Part shown: positions 8,236 to 15,494 of the stretch, piece by piece
How positions within the stretch are numbered: position 1 is the stretch's first letter
Layout of the letters: each line of letters starts with the position of its first letter
Assembly (NCBI GenBank): GCA_021647375.1
Contig: JAKIUV010000047.1
Location: 1-22,480 of the forward strand
Direction: 5' to 3'
DNA length: 22,480 nt
Source of the DNA: Robiginitomaculum sp.
GTDB taxonomy: Bacteria > Pseudomonadota > Alphaproteobacteria > Caulobacterales > Maricaulaceae
Translations under genes and position numbers: made by a program
Notes under the pieces: model-generated
What the model saw: only the letters and a program-made list of their open reading frames with translations
Databases searched by the model: none
What the model was told of the DNA's origin: nothing

Positions 8236-9234
8236 TTAGGAATTAACTTTAAAGACCACTTTACCCATGATTTTTCTGGACTCCATGAGTTCATGGGCTT
8301 TGGCCGCGTCTTTCAGATCAAAGATTTTGAAAATAGGCGGCGCGATTTTCCCCTCGGCCAGCAAGCCCATAAGCTTGCGCAATAATGCACCAACCTCGGC
8401 TGGGTAATTAAAGGCCACAGTTTTAAAACTAAACATATGCAGGCTGATACTATCAGAAAACTTCGATAAAAATGTCATGAAAAATGCGGGCGGCGGCGGC
8501 CCTGCGGCCATGCCGTAAACAACCAAACGTCCATAAGGGTTCAGGACATCAAGGTCGCCCATCAGGGTATCGCCACATACGGAATTAAAACTAATGTCAA
8601 CGCCCTTGCCTTCGGTTATTTCTTTTACGCGCGCGGGCACATCTTCCGACAAATAGTCAATGGCTGTGCCTGCGCCTTGCTCCAACGCGAAGGCGCATTT
8701 ATCGGCTCCGCCCGCAATACCAATGGTTTTCAGCCCGCGCAATTTGGCCAGTTGCAACAGCGCAACCCCAACCCCGCCAGCCGCCGCATGTATAAGAACC
8801 GTTTCGCCGGATTTCGCTTGCGCAATATCGTCCATAATTTTTAGCGCCGTCATATAATTGGCAGGGACGGCGGCGACCATTTCGTCCGAAACACCGTCCG
8901 GCGCGGGCGCGATAAAGGCGGCGGGCGCGACAATATATTCGGCCTGGGTATTCATGGCCGACACGGCAACCCGCTGGCCCGATAGTGCGGCGTCCACACC
9001 CTCGCCCGTCTGCACAACCGTACCGCAGGCTTCAAAGCCGGGTATATAGGGCATGGGCGGCATGTCAGGATAGGCACCGCCGCGTATCATAATATCGCCA
9101 AAGCTAAGACCCGCAAATGATACTTTCACGAGAACACAGCCCGGCGGAACGGCAGGGATTGGCATGTCCGAATATTCAAGAACGTCCGCAGATCCCGTCT
9201 GCGATATTGTTGTGGCTTTCATTGTCTTGTCCAT
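8236..9234 (-). CDS. NADPH:quinone oxidoreductase-like medium-chain dehydrogenase/reductase
   Basis: This 332-residue, zinc-free medium-chain dehydrogenase/reductase is of the quinone oxidoreductase or enoyl-reductase type. It has the GroES-like N-terminal domain (FAGLSFGDIMIRGGAYP, PYIPGFEACGTV) and a Rossmann domain with HAAAGGVGVALLQLAKLRG (AAGGVG at 151-156). No structural-zinc cysteine cluster is present. Such enzymes reduce quinones or conjugated double bonds with NADPH. The start at 9234 is supported by GGGAG 7 nt upstream. It is the first gene of block A and is transcribed divergently from the serine hydrolase, across a region holding two candidate operators. Confidence 0.88.
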   Translation of the reverse strand: MDKTMKATTISQTGSADVLEYSDMPIPAVPPGCVLVKVSFAGLSFGDIMIRGGAYPDMPPMPYIPGFEACGTVVQTGEGVDAALSGQRVAVSAMNTQAEYIVAPAAFIAPAPDGVSDEMVAAVPANYMTALKIMDDIAQAKSGETVLIHAAAGGVGVALLQLAKLRGLKTIGIAGGADKCAFALEQGAGTAIDYLSEDVPARVKEITEGKGVDISFNSVCGDTLMGDLDVLNPYGRLVVYGMAAGPPPPAFFMTFLSKFSDSISLHMFSFKTVAFNYPAEVGALLRKLMGLLAEGKIAPPIFKIFDLKDAAKAHELMESRKIMGKVVFKVNS

Positions 9235-9295
9235 GTTGGCGTCTCCCTCTAAGATGAACTCGCAAGATAAATTATTCTATTGTAGCTGTATAAAA

Positions 9296-9311
9296 TATAC
9301 TATATAGTATT
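9296..9311. promoter_or_regulatory. Candidate TetR operator, copy 1
   Basis: TATACT-ATAT-AGTATT contains a perfect 14-bp palindrome at 9297-9310. It matches 14 of 16 positions with the core of the palindrome in front of tetR (13561-13576). Binding by the cluster's TetR protein is an inference. Confidence 0.6.
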
Positions 9312-9315
9312 ATTT

Positions 9316-9331
9316 TATACAATACAGTATT
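9316..9331. promoter_or_regulatory. Candidate TetR operator, copy 2
   Basis: TATACA-ATAC-AGTATT matches 12 of 16 positions of the 13561-13576 core. It starts exactly 20 bp after copy 1, so both sites would lie on nearly the same face of the helix. Confidence 0.5.
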
Positions 9332-9358
9332 TTTATGTTTTATTTGGGAGATTAGTTT

Positions 9359-10543
9359 ATGGGCATTCACAGTATGGACGTTGTTGATCCGGAAATTGTA
9401 GGGGTTGACGGAGATCGCCTTAATAATCTTTCTAAAGTTATTCAGGCCGACATTGACAAAGAAACATATGACGGGGCGGTGATTATTGTAGCCCGCCACG
9501 GCAAAGTCGTCATGCACGAGGCCATAGGCCAAACCGATAAAGCCGCAGGACGTGCCGCCAAAAAGGATGATGTATTTGCGGTTATGTCTTTGACCAAGCC
9601 GCTGGCTGCCACCTTGATATTATCTCGGCTTGAGCGCGGCGATTTACAGCTTAGCACCCGCATTGCCGACATTATTCCTGAATTTGGTATGCTCGCCAAG
9701 GGCCGCGTTACGGTTGGCGATTTGCTTGGCCATAAAGGCGGCATGGGCGGAATGCCGCCAATTCCTTTGGAGGTTTATCCTAATCTTGAAGCTACCGTGC
9801 AAACACTTTGTATGCTGCCGCTACAGTCCCCACCTGGCAAGCTGGTCAGCTATAGCCCGGTGACGTCCCATTCCGTTCTGGCCGAAGTTGTGCGCAGGAT
9901 CGACGGCGGCAAGCGGGCTTACCGGGACATATTACAGTCCGAAATCATGGACCCCATCGGCATGAAGGACACATCTTTGGGAGCGCGGCCTGATCTAGCA
10001 GATCGCCAAGTTCCAATCAGGACAAGAGGCTGGACAGAGGGCTTGATGCCGCCTGTCATGCTCGAAAGCTTCAACGACCTTCTGGACGAAAAGGCGGAAA
10101 TACCCGCTGCTGGTGCATTCTCGACCGCCAGCGATTATTTCCGTTTTGCGGAAATGCTGCGGCGCGGCGGCGAGATAGACGGCAAGCGGATTTTATCGCC
10201 TGTGACCATTGACCTAGCCACCCGTAACCAGACCGGACAACAAAGCAATGATGCTTGGGCGTTTGCCCGCGAGTTTAGAAACTGGGACGACTTTCCGGCT
10301 TATTTAGGCCTTGGGTTTTACTTGCGCGGCGAAGGGATATTTCCGCAATATTATGGGCATTTGGCTAGTCCGCGCACTTACGGCCATGCGGGTGTTGGCT
10401 CTATGGTGTTTTGGATTGACCCGGTACGCGACATGACCTTTGTCGGTATGACCGCCGGCCTGATGGAAGAAAGCTATAGTATAGAGCGTTGGCAGAAACT
10501 ATCGGATATGGCGCTGGCTTCCATCGTCGAACTTGAGAAATAA
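9359..10543 (+). CDS. SxxK serine hydrolase (class C beta-lactamase / EstB-type esterase family)
   Basis: This 394-residue protein has the beta-lactamase/transpeptidase fold (PF00144). The nucleophile motif is SLTK at 77-80, the Tyr motif is YSP at 165-167 (YSN in many relatives), and the third motif is HAG at 343-345 in YGHAGVGS. There is no signal peptide, so the enzyme is cytoplasmic. That argues for an esterase or lactonase (EstB-like) rather than a secreted beta-lactamase. GGGAG lies 8 nt before ATG 9359; an in-frame ATG at 9374 is possible. It heads block B, with the cyclase gene 34 nt after its stop. Its place in a catabolic cluster suggests hydrolysis of an ester or lactone intermediate. 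Confidence 0.87.
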   Translation: MGIHSMDVVDPEIVGVDGDRLNNLSKVIQADIDKETYDGAVIIVARHGKVVMHEAIGQTDKAAGRAAKKDDVFAVMSLTKPLAATLILSRLERGDLQLSTRIADIIPEFGMLAKGRVTVGDLLGHKGGMGGMPPIPLEVYPNLEATVQTLCMLPLQSPPGKLVSYSPVTSHSVLAEVVRRIDGGKRAYRDILQSEIMDPIGMKDTSLGARPDLADRQVPIRTRGWTEGLMPPVMLESFNDLLDEKAEIPAAGAFSTASDYFRFAEMLRRGGEIDGKRILSPVTIDLATRNQTGQQSNDAWAFAREFRNWDDFPAYLGLGFYLRGEGIFPQYYGHLASPRTYGHAGVGSMVFWIDPVRDMTFVGMTAGLMEESYSIERWQKLSDMALASIVELEK

Positions 10544-10577
10544 ATCAAAAAACAGATCAAAAACAAAGGGGAATATT

Positions 10578-11480
10578 ATGTCTAAAAAATCAACAGGAAG
10601 TCTTGGGGATAGCTGGTATCCATCACGTTTCGGCGCAGATGATGAAATAGGTGCGCTTAATTTTCTAAAGCCCGAAAAAATCATCGAAGCCACGTCTTTG
10701 ATTAAAAGCGGCACAAGCTATTCCCTCGCCGTCCCGACGGGACCCAAAACCCCGGCCTATCCGCCGCGCAGTTTTCAGATGAATATCGTCTCGCCCGGCC
10801 AATATGGCGGCGCCACATGGGGCCAAAACAAAGCCGGGGGCATTGACGAGTTTTTCACCGTCTGGCCCGGTATGGGCACGCATTTTGACGGGCTTGCCCA
10901 TATTGCTATCGACCATAAATTCTATAACGGCACCCCCCACGAAGAAGTTTACGACCATACGGGCGTCAAGAAATTTGGCACCGAAACCATTCCGCCTATC
11001 GTGACGCGCGGCGTGTTTCTCGACATAGCCGCCCTGCGCGGCGTTGATGTTATGGAGCCGGGCGACGTTATCACCTCCGCCGACATAAAGGCCGCTATGG
11101 AACGCCAAGGCGTGGAAATTCGCTCGGGCGATGTAGTGATGCTGCGCACGGGCTGGATCACAACCATCGACACCGCGCCCGAAAAATTTATCGGCCCCGT
11201 ACCAGGCCTTGGCAAAGAAGGCGCGCAATATCTTGCGGACGCCGAAGTGGTTATTATTGGCGTTGACCAATATTCCACCGAAGTCATGCCCGCCGAAGAC
11301 GCAGACGATTTCATTCCCGTCCACCAGCTAGACCTAGCCATTAACGGTGTCTACCACCTGCAAAATGTCATGCTGGAAGACCTGGCCCGCGACAAGGTAA
11401 ACGAGTTCATGTTCGTTCTAGGCCTACCAAAATTCGTAGGCGCAACCCAAATGACCGCCAACCCAATTGCGATTTGTTAG
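10578..11480 (+). CDS. Cyclase / kynurenine-formamidase family metal-dependent hydrolase
   Basis: This 300-residue member of the cyclase family (PF04199) belongs to a group that includes kynurenine formamidase and isatin hydrolase, metal enzymes that open amide or lactam-type bonds. The metal-binding signature GTHFDGLAH is at residues 100-108 (His102, Asp104, His108), slightly different from the common HxGTHxDxPxH because Pro is replaced by Leu. GVDQYST near residues 228-234 is also conserved. ATG 10578 is chosen because AAGGGG stands 6 nt upstream; the longer frame from 10533 would start inside the previous gene. No tryptophan-pathway genes are nearby, so kynurenine is unlikely to be the substrate. 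Ring opening or lactone hydrolysis in this pathway is an inference. Confidence 0.87.
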   Translation: MSKKSTGSLGDSWYPSRFGADDEIGALNFLKPEKIIEATSLIKSGTSYSLAVPTGPKTPAYPPRSFQMNIVSPGQYGGATWGQNKAGGIDEFFTVWPGMGTHFDGLAHIAIDHKFYNGTPHEEVYDHTGVKKFGTETIPPIVTRGVFLDIAALRGVDVMEPGDVITSADIKAAMERQGVEIRSGDVVMLRTGWITTIDTAPEKFIGPVPGLGKEGAQYLADAEVVIIGVDQYSTEVMPAEDADDFIPVHQLDLAINGVYHLQNVMLEDLARDKVNEFMFVLGLPKFVGATQMTANPIAIC

Positions 11481-11545
11481 GAGGGGTTTTATCATTATAT
11501 TTTGAGCTTTTTGTTTTGGGGGGCGTGGTTTTTGTGTTGGCATTT

Positions 11546-11926
11546 CTATGATTTAGAAGTGCTTTTCCAAAGATATAAATATGAGACCCCAAACATAATT
11601 TCTGCGGTAACAGCCAAGAATATTCCGGGGCCGACATAGCCACGGAAAAATTCACCAATTCCAAGGATTGCGAGGCCGCTCATCATAACCCCCATCCCCA
11701 GACAAACGGCTCGGCGCAGTTTCGTGTCACCAGAATTACGGCCAAACCAAGCCAATATAGATATACCAAGAAACATAATGGCCGCGCGCCTTGATATAAA
11801 ATATGCAGCATCATTTCCGGTGACACTGAACAACCAAAAAATAAATTGGGGAATGAAGGCCAGTAAAAACGAAAGCGATAGGGCTAAAATAGCTACGGCG
11901 CTACTAAGAATTCTATAGTTTGGCAT
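11546..11926 (-). CDS. Small four-helix membrane protein, unknown function
   Basis: The product is about 126 residues with four hydrophobic segments (roughly 8-32, 45-62, 72-93, 98-121), so an integral inner-membrane protein. Short conserved-looking words are PQFIFWLF, SRRAAIMFLG and RRAVCLGMG. I do not recognise a named family. ATG 11926 is preferred over the in-frame TTG 11938 because GGAG lies 6 nt before the ATG. It is convergent with block B, and a 24-bp inverted repeat lies 25-48 bp upstream of its start. Nothing in it links it to the catabolic pathway apart from position. Confidence 0.72.
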   Translation of the reverse strand: MPNYRILSSAVAILALSLSFLLAFIPQFIFWLFSVTGNDAAYFISRRAAIMFLGISILAWFGRNSGDTKLRRAVCLGMGVMMSGLAILGIGEFFRGYVGPGIFLAVTAEIMFGVSYLYLWKSTSKS

Positions 11927-11950
11927 GTGGTTCTCCAAATCCTGTGGTGG

Positions 11951-11974
11951 TGTGTATATTGATAATTATACACA
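11951..11974. promoter_or_regulatory. Inverted repeat upstream of the four-helix membrane protein
   Basis: TGTGTATA (11951-11958) and TATACACA (11967-11974) are perfect 8-bp inverted arms around an 8-bp spacer. The site lies in the 77-bp gap between the SDR stop and the membrane-protein start, a usual place for an operator. It differs from the TATACT-N4-AGTATA sites. Confidence 0.45.
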
Positions 11975-12003
11975 AGTAGAATAACTCACGTAGTAGCGGT
12001 TGC

Positions 12004-12789
12004 CTATTTCGCAGAGACGCCGCCGTCCACTATGATGTCTGTGCCTGTTATAAATCTAGCTTCGTCTGAGGCCAAGTATAGCACGGCGTAGGCTATGTCT
12101 TTTGGGCTACCGAATATGCGTAGGGGGATGGACTTTTTTATGCGCTCCGCCATGATGGTCGGGTCGGTTTTCTTGCCGCTGATGGAACCTTCCAGGGCTT
12201 CTTGGCCCATAGGGGTTTCGATAAAGCCCGGCAGGACGCTGTTACAGCGGATTTTATAGCCTTTGCGGGCACAGTACAGGGCCACGGATTTGCTGAACTG
12301 GCGCACGGCGGCTTTGCCCGCACCGTAGGGCGCAAAGTCCGGCGTTGCCATATTGGCAGCGAGGGACGAAATATTGACAATAGCGCCGCTGCCGTTTTCT
12401 TTCATCATAGAGATCGCCGTGCGGCATCCCAAAACCACGCCGTCCAAATTAACGCGGTTGGTTTTGTCCCAGGTTTCAAGGCTGGCAAATTCCGGGTCTT
12501 GGGGAGCTTGCGGGCCGCTCGTGCCTGCATTATTGACCAAAACATCAATGCGCCCATGTTTGGCCAGCACGGCTTCTTTAACGCGTTCCCAATCGGTTTC
12601 ACAGCTGACATCGTGCTGGAAGGCCAGCGTTCCATTGCCTAATTCTTGCGCCGTTTCTTGGGCAGCTTCGCCGTTAATGTCCGTGACGATAATCGCCGCG
12701 CCGTGGGACGCCATTATCTGCGCCGTGGCCAGGCCAATACCTGACCCTGCACCCGTTATCAGCGCAATTTTGTTATCCAACCGTTTCAC
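12004..12789 (-). CDS. Short-chain dehydrogenase/reductase (SDR)
   Basis: This 261-residue classical SDR oxidises or reduces an alcohol/ketone with NAD(P). The cofactor motif TGAGSGIG is at 12-19, NNAG at 86-89, and the catalytic residues are Ser142, Tyr155 and Lys159 (YGAGK). An acidic Asp37 (VTDING) after the second strand favours NAD over NADP. The start is GTG (12787-12789), which overlaps the TetR stop codon by one base, so the two genes are translationally coupled. SDRs of this kind include hydroxysteroid and cyclic-alcohol dehydrogenases; the substrate is not determined. Confidence 0.9.
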   Translation of the reverse strand: MKRLDNKIALITGAGSGIGLATAQIMASHGAAIIVTDINGEAAQETAQELGNGTLAFQHDVSCETDWERVKEAVLAKHGRIDVLVNNAGTSGPQAPQDPEFASLETWDKTNRVNLDGVVLGCRTAISMMKENGSGAIVNISSLAANMATPDFAPYGAGKAAVRQFSKSVALYCARKGYKIRCNSVLPGFIETPMGQEALEGSISGKKTDPTIMAERIKKSIPLRIFGSPKDIAYAVLYLASDEARFITGTDIIVDGGVSAK

Positions 12790-13439
12790 TATTTTCGTAT
12801 TCCGACCATATTGAGAACATATTCTGTCATGCGCTCGGCAATTTCGTCCGGCGTGCTACGGCCATCGGCCTGATACCAGGTGTATGTCCATGTCACCATG
12901 CCGGCCACGCAAAGGCTGGCCATCTTTGGGTCTTTTACATCAAAGCTCCCATTTTCAATGCCGCGCTCTATCACGCGGGTAAGCTTGTTATCCACATCAC
13001 GCTTCATTTCCCTGATCTTGTCCTTACGATCAAGTGGCAGATCTTTTTCATCGCGCCAGAACATGGCCGTGCTGACACGGGTTTCAATAACCACAAGTGT
13101 AAACCGCTTAACCAGATCCTTGAGGATTTCTGCGGGAGTGCCGCTCTCAACATCAACCCCGGCAAAAACATCATGGGATTTTCCCATAGTCCGCTCAAGC
13201 AGGTGCAATAAAATATCCCGCTTGTTCTCGAAATGATAATAAATAAACGGCTTGGTCACGCCCAGTTCTTCGGCAATGACGTCCAGTGTTGTTGCCCGAA
13301 AACCCCGATGGTAAAAAAGACGTGCGGAAACCTCTAATATCTGCTCGCGCTTAAAGTCGAAAAGCTTGTTGCGAATGCCGTTCTTGGCGCCGCGCCCCTT
13401 GATAGATTTTGCTTTTGGTTTGGTTTTGCTCTGCGCCAT
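12789..13439 (-). CDS. TetR-family transcriptional regulator
   Basis: This 216-residue regulator has an N-terminal basic stretch (KTKPKAKSIKGRG) and a TetR helix-turn-helix at about residues 32-75: ILEVSARLFYHRGFRATTLDVIAEELGV in shortened view, ending TKPFIYYHFENK. The C-terminal ligand domain resembles the TetR_C regulators of fatty-acid and aromatic catabolism. I chose ATG 13439, which has a strong GGAGGAAA 8 nt upstream and gives normal length. The frame stays open to ATG 13532, which would add 31 residues but lacks a ribosome-binding site. It is divergent from the zinc MDR, with a 50-bp palindrome between them, so autoregulation is likely. Acyl-CoA or a pathway intermediate is a plausible ligand (inference). 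Confidence 0.88.
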   Translation of the reverse strand: MAQSKTKPKAKSIKGRGAKNGIRNKLFDFKREQILEVSARLFYHRGFRATTLDVIAEELGVTKPFIYYHFENKRDILLHLLERTMGKSHDVFAGVDVESGTPAEILKDLVKRFTLVVIETRVSTAMFWRDEKDLPLDRKDKIREMKRDVDNKLTRVIERGIENGSFDVKDPKMASLCVAGMVTWTYTWYQADGRSTPDEIAERMTEYVLNMVGIRK

Positions 13440-13624
13440 ATTTACCGTTTCCTCCAAGATTTCCTTGTTCACCTCATAGGCAAATATTACGGCTTCGTCT
13501 ATACCGTAAACATTCTGAATATACTCTTTCATATGAATTATATTAGCTATGGCATTGAATTATACTTTATAGTATAATTCAATGCCATAGCTACAACAAA
13601 TATATAAAACGCCCGGAGAAACTC
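13440..13624. promoter_or_regulatory. Divergent promoter region between tetR and the zinc MDR
   Basis: This 185-bp interval (with the tetR start at 13439) carries the large palindrome at 13544-13593 and GGAG 6 nt before ATG 13625. TATAAT occurs symmetrically on both strands inside the palindrome (13573-13578 on plus, 13559-13564 on minus). These could be -10 elements of overlapping divergent promoters, although -35 elements are poor. Confidence 0.65.
13544..13593. promoter_or_regulatory. Perfect 50-bp palindrome, candidate TetR operator
   Basis: The two 23-base arms (13544-13566 and 13571-13593) are exact reverse complements around the 4-base centre ttat. The innermost part reads TATACT-TTAT-AGTATA (13561-13576). 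It ends 31 bp before the zinc MDR start and lies about 104 bp before the chosen tetR start. Its length is enough for two regulator dimers or for cruciform formation. Confidence 0.8.
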
Positions 13625-14692
13625 ATGAAAGCATTACGGTATTATAAGCAAAAGGACTTTCGCATCGAAACTTTAGCTGAACCCAGTCCAGGGCCGGGTG
13701 AAGCAAAGGTCAAGGTTAAATGGTGCGGCATTTGCGGCTCTGACATTCAAGAATACCGCAGCGGCCCGCAAATGGTGCCAACCAAACCGCATCCGCAGAC
13801 GGGCATGTCTGCACCCGTCACGGGCGGCCACGAATTTTCCGGGGAAATCACTGAGATCGGCGAAGACATAACTGGGTTTGCGCCCGGCGACCGGGTTGTC
13901 GTGCGGCCCACTCTGCCGTGCTACCAATGTCATTATTGCCGCCAAGGCCGGTTTATCCAGTGCGTAGTTTTGGCGACATTAGGCGCGTCTTCTAATGGTG
14001 CATTTGCCGAATATGCTGTGGTGCGGGGGGATTGCCTGTACAAATTACCAGATCATGTTTCCTTTGAGCAGGCAACTTATGCCGAGCCTCTGGCCTGCGC
14101 GGTGCGGGGCGTAGAGCGTAGCGGCATGGTCGCGGGTGCGACGGTCGTGGTGCTGGGGGCGGGGCCAATTGGTCTTTTGACCATGCAGACGGCTCTGGCC
14201 TGCGGGGCGTCGCGGGTGTTCGTATTTGAAACCGTGGAGCGCCGCCGCAAGCTTGCCGAAGAATTGGGGGCAACGGCCAGTTTTGATCCGCGCGAAGGCA
14301 ATCCGGGAAAGCTCATCGCCAGCCTAACAGAGGGACGCCGCGCCGATATTGTATTTGAATGCGCAGGCAATGCTTCGGCTTTGTTGCTGGCCGATAGCCT
14401 CTCCGGGCGCGGCAGCACGATTTTGCAAATGGGCGTCCCGAGCGAGCCTGTGGAATTTCCATTTTATAATCTGTTCATGCGCGAAAAAACCATCATCGCC
14501 AGCCAAGGCTATGTCAATGACCAGTTCCAAACCGCTCTGGATTTTATCGCCAGCGGCAAAGTCCGCTGTGACCCGATTATGACCTCCGCAAAAATATCTC
14601 TGGACGATATTGTGGCCAAAGGGTTTGAGGCATTAACTGGCTCGAAAGGCCACCAGCATTGCAAAATACTGGTCACGCCGGGAATGGTTTAA
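13625..14692 (+). CDS. Zinc-dependent medium-chain alcohol dehydrogenase (butanediol/threonine dehydrogenase type)
   Basis: This 355-residue zinc MDR resembles 2,3-butanediol, sorbitol and threonine dehydrogenases. Catalytic-zinc residues are Cys34 in KWCGICGSD and His69-Glu70 in GGHEFSGE. The structural-zinc cysteines are Cys99, Cys102, Cys105 and Cys113. The NAD-binding motif is GAGPIG at 178-183, followed by FE (VFVFE), which favours NAD. It should oxidise a secondary alcohol or vicinal diol. With an acetoin-dehydrogenase-like E1/E2 in the same cluster, conversion of a diol to an alpha-ketol is an attractive role (inference). GGAG lies 6 nt before the start. The crotonase gene begins 5 nt after its stop, so the two form block D. 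Confidence 0.88.
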   Translation: MKALRYYKQKDFRIETLAEPSPGPGEAKVKVKWCGICGSDIQEYRSGPQMVPTKPHPQTGMSAPVTGGHEFSGEITEIGEDITGFAPGDRVVVRPTLPCYQCHYCRQGRFIQCVVLATLGASSNGAFAEYAVVRGDCLYKLPDHVSFEQATYAEPLACAVRGVERSGMVAGATVVVLGAGPIGLLTMQTALACGASRVFVFETVERRRKLAEELGATASFDPREGNPGKLIASLTEGRRADIVFECAGNASALLLADSLSGRGSTILQMGVPSEPVEFPFYNLFMREKTIIASQGYVNDQFQTALDFIASGKVRCDPIMTSAKISLDDIVAKGFEALTGSKGHQHCKILVTPGMV

Positions 14693-14697
14693 CGCTC

Positions 14698-15477
14698 ATG
14701 AAAACCCTAGATTACATTGTTAACGACCATGTCGGCGTATTAACTTTTAACCGCCCCAAAGCCCACAACGCCATTGATGAAACTATGATTGGAGAGCTTG
14801 GCGATACTCTGACGCACATTGAAAGCAACGCCGATCTACGCGCTCTTATCCTGACTGGGGTCGGGAAAAGTTTTATTGCAGGCGGCGACATCTCCATGAT
14901 CGACAAAGGCCTTGAGCAACCCTATAAATTTTTTCACCTGCACGACCTGCTCACTAAAATCGGGCTTCGGTTGGAGCGGTTAAGCATCCCCGTGATTGCC
15001 GCTATAAACGGCGCAGCTTACGGCGGCGGGCTTGAACTGGCGCTTGCTTGCGATATGCGCATTATGGCGGATACTGCCAAACTAGGCCTGCCCGAAGCAG
15101 GCCTAGGCGTTATTCCCGGCGCGGGCGGCACGGCACGGCTACCCCGCATCATTGGTAGGGAACGAGCATTTTTGATGGAAATGACCGGGGAACCGATAAG
15201 CGCCGATGAAGCGTTCAGGATTGGCCTTGTTGGCAAAGTCACAACACAAGAAAAAGTCTTGGACGCATCTCACCAGCTTGCCCGGAAAATTTGCGCCAAA
15301 GCCCCCCTGGCTATATCCACTATAAAACGAACCATTGTAAATTCGGAAAACATGCCGCTGGAAGGCGCGATAGATTATTGCCAATATGCCGCGCTTTTGC
15401 TCGGTACAACCCAGGACGCCCGCGAGGGTATGCGCGCATTTTTGGAAAAACGCGCCCCCGTATGGAAAGGGAAATAA
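14698..15477 (+). CDS. Enoyl-CoA hydratase / crotonase-family protein
   Basis: This 259-residue crotonase has both catalytic glutamates of true hydratases: Glu113 in GGGLELALACD and Glu133 in LPEAGLG. They are 20 residues apart, as in rat enoyl-CoA hydratase (144/164). The oxyanion-hole segment FIAGGDISM is at 59-67, and IPGAGGTARLPR follows at 139-150. It probably hydrates the enoyl-CoA made by the acyl-CoA dehydrogenases of block E. ATG 14698 is chosen; the open frame begins further upstream inside the MDR gene. The stop is 9 bp from the stop of the convergent SDR. Confidence 0.9.
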   Translation: MKTLDYIVNDHVGVLTFNRPKAHNAIDETMIGELGDTLTHIESNADLRALILTGVGKSFIAGGDISMIDKGLEQPYKFFHLHDLLTKIGLRLERLSIPVIAAINGAAYGGGLELALACDMRIMADTAKLGLPEAGLGVIPGAGGTARLPRIIGRERAFLMEMTGEPISADEAFRIGLVGKVTTQEKVLDASHQLARKICAKAPLAISTIKRTIVNSENMPLEGAIDYCQYAALLLGTTQDAREGMRAFLEKRAPVWKGK

Positions 15478-15478
15478 G

Positions 15479-15494
15479 TGCGCTTATCAGCGCA
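15479..15494. terminator. Small hairpin at the convergent gene ends
   Basis: TGCGCT and AGCGCA form a 6-bp stem around a TATC loop, spanning the 3' ends of the crotonase and the SDR. There is no T-run, so intrinsic termination is doubtful. Confidence 0.25.

Larger units (their letters stand above)
9235..9358. promoter_or_regulatory. Divergent promoter region between blocks A and B
   Basis: This 124-bp AT-rich interval separates the start codons of the QOR-like gene (minus) and the serine hydrolase (plus). It contains GGGAG ribosome-binding sites for both genes, at opposite ends, and the two tandem palindromic sites listed separately. The position means one bound regulator could control both operons. 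Confidence 0.7.

Noticed and set aside
10665..11324. A 219-codon open frame on the minus strand
   Set aside because: It is antisense to the cyclase-family gene, whose metal-binding motif and ribosome-binding site identify the real coding strand.
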